Shown here: piece by piece, positions 59,478 through 64,000 of the stretch
How the letters are laid out: each line of letters starts with the position of its first letter
Position numbering within the stretch: the first letter of the stretch is position 1
From: Rhynochetos jubatus
Lineage: Eukaryota > Chordata > Aves > Eurypygiformes > Rhynochetidae
DNA length: 64,000 bases
Assembly: GCA_027574665.1 (NCBI GenBank)
Contig: CM050656.1
Coordinates: 2,789,001-2,853,000 of the forward strand
Direction: 5' to 3'
Made by a program: the position numbers and the translations under genes
Notes under the pieces: generated by a model
Told to the model about the DNA's origin: nothing
The model's database searches: none
What the model saw: only the letters and a program-made list of their open reading frames with translations

Positions 59478-62400
59478 TTTCTATAGAGCGTTATAACTTC
59501 TGGTAATACTCACTGCATTCACTGACATCTCTTGCTGGAGGAATCCCTACAGGAACAGCCATTGTTAAAATGTACTGTGCAGGAATGCTTTCTTGTTGGT
59601 CACGGTGGAACATGAGCTCTCCTGTAGCATTTCAGGTTTCTGTGCATTTTTAAAAGTGCAGGTTCCTTGCAGCTCTGAGCTATTTCCTTCAGTATCTCTC
59701 TGGAAAGACTTGCTTGGTTGGAGCCTGAAGACTTGGATCTCAGGTGGTTTCACCTGGTTCTCGGTGTCTTGAAGCTCACCACAAACGCTGAAGCCTGAGA
59801 TGCTGTCCCCTTCCCTCCAGAGAAATATTTTCTGTCGTGTTTGTGCCGAGGCTGCACAGGGACATCCTGCCTGGTCCCCTATCCCATCCTTCACCCTACG
59901 TTTTGCCTGAGTCCACTACCATATTGCTGTAAATGCATAAACTGCATGTGGTGTGAACCAAAATGGTCTCCGGCATCTGTGTAGAAGGGCCAGGTATGAA
60001 AACCTTGTTGTACAAATACCACAGGTACTGGTGCAGTGTGAGGTGACACTTTTTATTAGGTGGAATTTAAGAAAGGAAGTTGGAGCAATATTAAACTTAT
60101 CAATGTACTGGAAGAATAAGAGCCCAAGGAAAAAAGCTGACATTTGGCTGCGGTGTTGGACATCGGTGAGTGCGAGCAGTGCCTGATAAGGGAGACAGCT
60201 CTGAAGTGCAATTCCGGTCTGAAAAATTGCTGTCTGATAGCGCAGGAGTGAGGCTTGAGGTGGTGTGTATCAATGGTTTCCAGCATAAATGTTTTTCTAA
60301 CTGCCATCCCTGGAAATGCAGCCTGAACTCTCTGAGCAAGCTCAAGCCCAAGCCATTAATAAAACCTGTGACACCTCTTAATTTCAGCAGTGGTGGCTTA
60401 GTGGTGACCTCTGGGGTAGAACAGACCTCCTCGCAGTCTCAGCTCTGTGGAAAGCACAGAGTTTGTGGAAATAAAACTCAGTAAAATGTTATTTTGTCAC
60501 TGATGTCAGCAGATAGTGCTTTGAATGTGTGCAGGGAGCAGAGCTGCTGAGTCAGGTGGAGCCCTTTTACAAAGATGCTTTTCAGAGGAAAAAAGGTGCA
60601 TTTTGAGAAGATGTAAGAATTCTGTGAAGATCCAAACTTCACTGTGCAGTTCAGCCAAAAGAAAGTAGTCAGTGAGAAGACAAATATGAAATGTAATGGG
60701 ACTCTCTCAGCATGACTAGAGGCGAAAAAGCAAGAGCTGGAATGATCTTGGAAGCTTGTTTGTTCGTACAGGGGAGACCTGCTACCATACAAATGGCTGT
60801 GATCCTTGTGTAGCTGTGCTGTGGGATAGAGGATGGATTCAGCTTAACAAAAACCAGACCACCCCTTCCCACCCCCCAGAGAAAACAAACCCCAAAAATG
60901 CCAGGCAGAGGCCAGCTCCAGGGGGTCCTCCAAGAGGAGGTCCCAGCTAGCTGGTGGGCCAGGAGGTGGTGGCTGGAGAAGGTGTGGTCTCTGCAGTGAG
61001 AAGGAAAACAGAGCTTGAGGTGAAACGGCAGCTTCCAAGGAGGCAGCACAGGAACAGAGAAGGAAAGTAGGTGCCAGTGCTTGCAGCATCAGTGTGGCTG
61101 AGCCACAAGGCAGGGTTGCTTAGCAATGAGACGAGGCCCACGTAGAACAGCAGAATAAATAACGTTCTCATAGCGACAACCTAAAAATCTTCCCTTCTTT
61201 CATATGCTTGTGCTTCATCTGAAGTTAGCATACTGCTCTTGGATTTGGAGGGCCACCCTGAAGGGCTCCTGTGCTGCTTGCTGCAGCAGAGCTGAGCTGG
61301 TGCAGCCCTTGGGCAGAGTGCCTGTGGGAGGCCCTGCCTGCACCCCTGTGCTCTGCCCCTTGCAAAGCCTGGGTTTGCACCTATCCCAGGGCCGCATTCT
61401 GGAGCGAGCTGCTCTTAAACTGAGCTTCTCTTGAGGTGCTGGTGGGCACCTGAGCTCCCCTGCTGCCATCTCTTTCAGGTTTTTGGTGTTTCTGCTGCAT
61501 GGGTGGCTGCAGCTGGATTTCTGCTTTTTTCCTGAATACACCTTGGGTGTCAGCAGCACCCATTTGAAGTGTCCTTTACACTTTTGTGTGGCAAAAAGCC
61601 TTTGCCTGGATGCTTGTATTCTCTGGCATTTCCATGGAGCTTTGGAGAATCTGAAATTGGGGCAATTTAGGAATACCAATATCCCTTCTGGCTTAACAGC
61701 CCATTTATCGGATGTGTCATGGCAGGGGCGGTATGAATTGTGTTTAGGTAAATTGCTGCTTTGTAAGCTGCTCCATTTATATTATTCAGATGTTGTAAGC
61801 ATGGAATTGCAAGCTTTGTTTTCTTGCGTCACAGCGGAGATTGTAATGGTCCCCCAGTGTCCTCTGAGCTGGAGAAAATCTAATTAAAGAAAAAATACTT
61901 TGTGCATGTACAAGACTTGCAGCAGAACTGCTTAATGCCTTTGGCTTTTGGATTTTTCTTTCCCGATGTATGACAGAGCTTGTGCCCCCTGGGGAGACCC
62001 TTCCCCACTGCCCTCCCCGGGGCAGGGCTGCTGCCTCCTCTGTGCAGGGTGGTCTGCAAGGCAGAGAGCCTCCCAGCAAAGAGCTGCTGCTCTTCCCGTA
62101 CCTAATCTCCATCAACTTCCTTGGGAGTGTTCCTTTGTGTGCTCTGGCGTAATATTTAGAAGGATGTAATTAAGAAAACATCTCAGCTGATAATGTACTT
62201 AAAGCCTATTATCCCCAGTACCACCTTCTCGTGGAGATGATCAGGGTGATAGGGGGTTATCTCTGCTGCCCTGGGTTCAGAGGGGGAGCTGAACTGTGTG
62301 CCGGTTTAGTTGCTTGGCCTCAGCTGCTGGCAGCCTTCACCCCAATGCTGTCTCACAGAAAGACCAGCTAGTGGGAAAATAGCTGGGGACAGGAAATTTT

Positions 62401-64000
62401 TGCTGGTAATTGCTTTGTGGGGCTTTGTCGGTCTGGAACAAGGTGGGGAGGGGGGAATCACTTAAACACACACATCACCACTACCCCGCCCCCAAACCTG
62501 GAGGCTATGAGAAAGTAAAAAGGAGGGTCTGGAGATTGTGAGCAGGGCCTGAAAGTGGGCCAGGGGAAAGGTTTTGGGCTGGATGTGGGCCGAGCCTGTG
62601 AGTCACGATGCATTCAGGAGAAATATGGGACTTGAGGACACCATTGAAGCTTCCTCTGCTCAGTGTCCAGCTCCAGCTGGAGACACAATTGTGAGACAAG
62701 TGTTTTGGTCCCAAGTCTGTTGTTCAGATACACTTGTGTGGAGACATGGATTATATTGGACACACCTGCCATCAGCTGGGCATGTTGTCACCTTGGCTGC
62801 AGGTTTGCAGTGTGCCCAGAACATCTTCTTGTATCCCCAGCAGAAGGACCAAGTCTTCTATAGGGACACAGGCACCAGTGCGAAGCCTGTGGCTTCCCAG
62901 TCCCAGAAAAGCAGCTAGCTCATCTTGGGAAGGGGTCTGGTAGTGGTGGTGTCCAAGACATCTTGCTTGTCAGTGGGAAGAGGTGGGTCAGGACAACTGG
63001 ATGCTTTCCACCCCTGATGAGGAAAGCATAGATGGGGGTTGTGGCTGTCAGCTGTCCCTTCCTGAGGTGCAGCAGGGTCATTGCTTCACTGCAGTGATGG
63101 GCCTCTTCCACCCAACTGTCAGGGCCTGTTTAGCTCAAATCTTCCATCTTTTTTCGATGAGAATGTCCATGAAATACTCACTTTGAGGGTAGCAAATAAA
63201 AATTTGAATTTATTAAGTTTGAACTTGTGGCTTAAACTGCATGAGCTGGATTTCGTACCTTATTAGGATTGTTACTACTGGCACATGAACAGTGCAGAAG
63301 CATAACCGTGGGTTGAGTAAGAGGAGTATGTCGGTGTAGATGAGGCTGGTGCTGCAACATGCTCCACAACTACTGCTCAGCCTGGTTTAATAGCTGACCG
63401 TTAAAGCTGTGATGCCACAGAGCAACCCTGTGGGCTGCGGTAGCTTCTCGTATCGTGACCTCATCCAGCCACAAAATGTTGAGAAGAATTTAAGTCATGG
63501 TGAATGCTGTGATGAACTTGGGGCTGTTTGTGAGGTGCCAGTAGAAAGAATCAAGGCTTCTCAGAAAGCCTGTCCTGGTGGCTCATGCAGATGTGACAGC
63601 TATAGGCTTTGGCTTGGGACACCCCTGGATCTCTAGAGACAAACCTATCCTCATAGAATGAGCAATGTAGAACTTGAAGAGTTCCTCTCTTATTTTGGGG
63701 TGCGCTGCTGCATGCTCTCTGTCCTCTGGGGCTGGGGCCAGGCCTGTGCCCTCCCCAGCATCAGCCTGGTGTTTTGGGCTCACTGTGTGTCTCAGGCAGA
63801 GTAAAATGTGTGTGATGGATAATTGCAGGGAAACAAAGAGCTGGAGTGAGGTTGGCTCTGGGAAGAGCTCTGTCACACACAGGGTTTCAAAATGAGCTAA
63901 ATTTAAGAATGAAGTGTGAAGCTAAACTTCTGCTCATGTGGTGCTCTGAAGATATGTTAAGCCCTGAGTAGTACTATGTCTCTGGAAAATGGATTTGGAT
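59478..64000. other. Intergenic to window end, no gene recognised
   Basis: No coding exon, RNA gene or repeat family could be supported. Open frames reach 154 codons (61,215-61,679, minus) but show no homology or splice logic. Base composition resembles the preceding intergenic block. Confidence 0.55.

Noticed and set aside
35231-64000. Possible LRRC7 exons, expected next in the gene order
   Set aside because: No leucine-rich-repeat or PDZ coding segment with splice sites could be read on either strand.

Overview
This window is nuclear DNA from a bird. It carries eight 5'-truncated CR1 LINE copies ending in the typical ATTCTRTG-type tail. Its three protein-coding genes have vertebrate exon structure, all with GT-AG splice sites. 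The adjacent pair RPE65 and DEPDC1 matches the human 1p31 / avian chromosome 8 block. The species cannot be fixed from this sequence; the many similar CR1 copies suggest a neoavian bird, but this is weak.

Layout. (1) At 1-9,985, plus strand, are the last nine coding exons of a divergent paralogue of MCCC2, the carboxyltransferase beta subunit of methylcrotonoyl-CoA carboxylase. Its 5' half lies before the window. (2) At 10,066-18,980, minus strand, is a complete 14-exon RPE65, the retinoid isomerohydrolase of the visual cycle. It encodes 533 aa with every iron ligand present and is tail-to-tail with the MCCC2 paralogue. (3) 19.0-23.8 kb is intergenic. (4) At about 23.8-34.75 kb, minus strand, is a complete 12-exon DEPDC1 (815 aa): an N-terminal DEP domain, a RhoGAP-like region split by a large symmetric cassette exon, and the conserved C-terminus. 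Its CpG-island promoter has a CCAAT/CHR arrangement typical of G2/M genes. A perfect 20-bp tandem array sits 36 bp from the exon 3 acceptor. (5) 35.2-64.0 kb holds no recognisable coding exon, only two CR1 copies and CpG-poor, AT-rich unique sequence. In human, LRRC7 is the next gene in this direction, but none of its exons is recognised here.

The three genes do not form a pathway and are simply neighbours. The most interesting item is the MCCC2-like gene. It has an open reading frame with intact splicing and keeps the N-domain acyl-CoA loop. However, the carboxyltransferase loop that should carry Gly-Phe-x-x-Gly is replaced, the Gly-Gly-Glu-Gln segment is lost, and the C-terminus differs. 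It looks like a maintained protein that has changed or lost carboxyltransferase chemistry. No mobile element other than CR1, no RNA gene and no CRISPR array could be supported.
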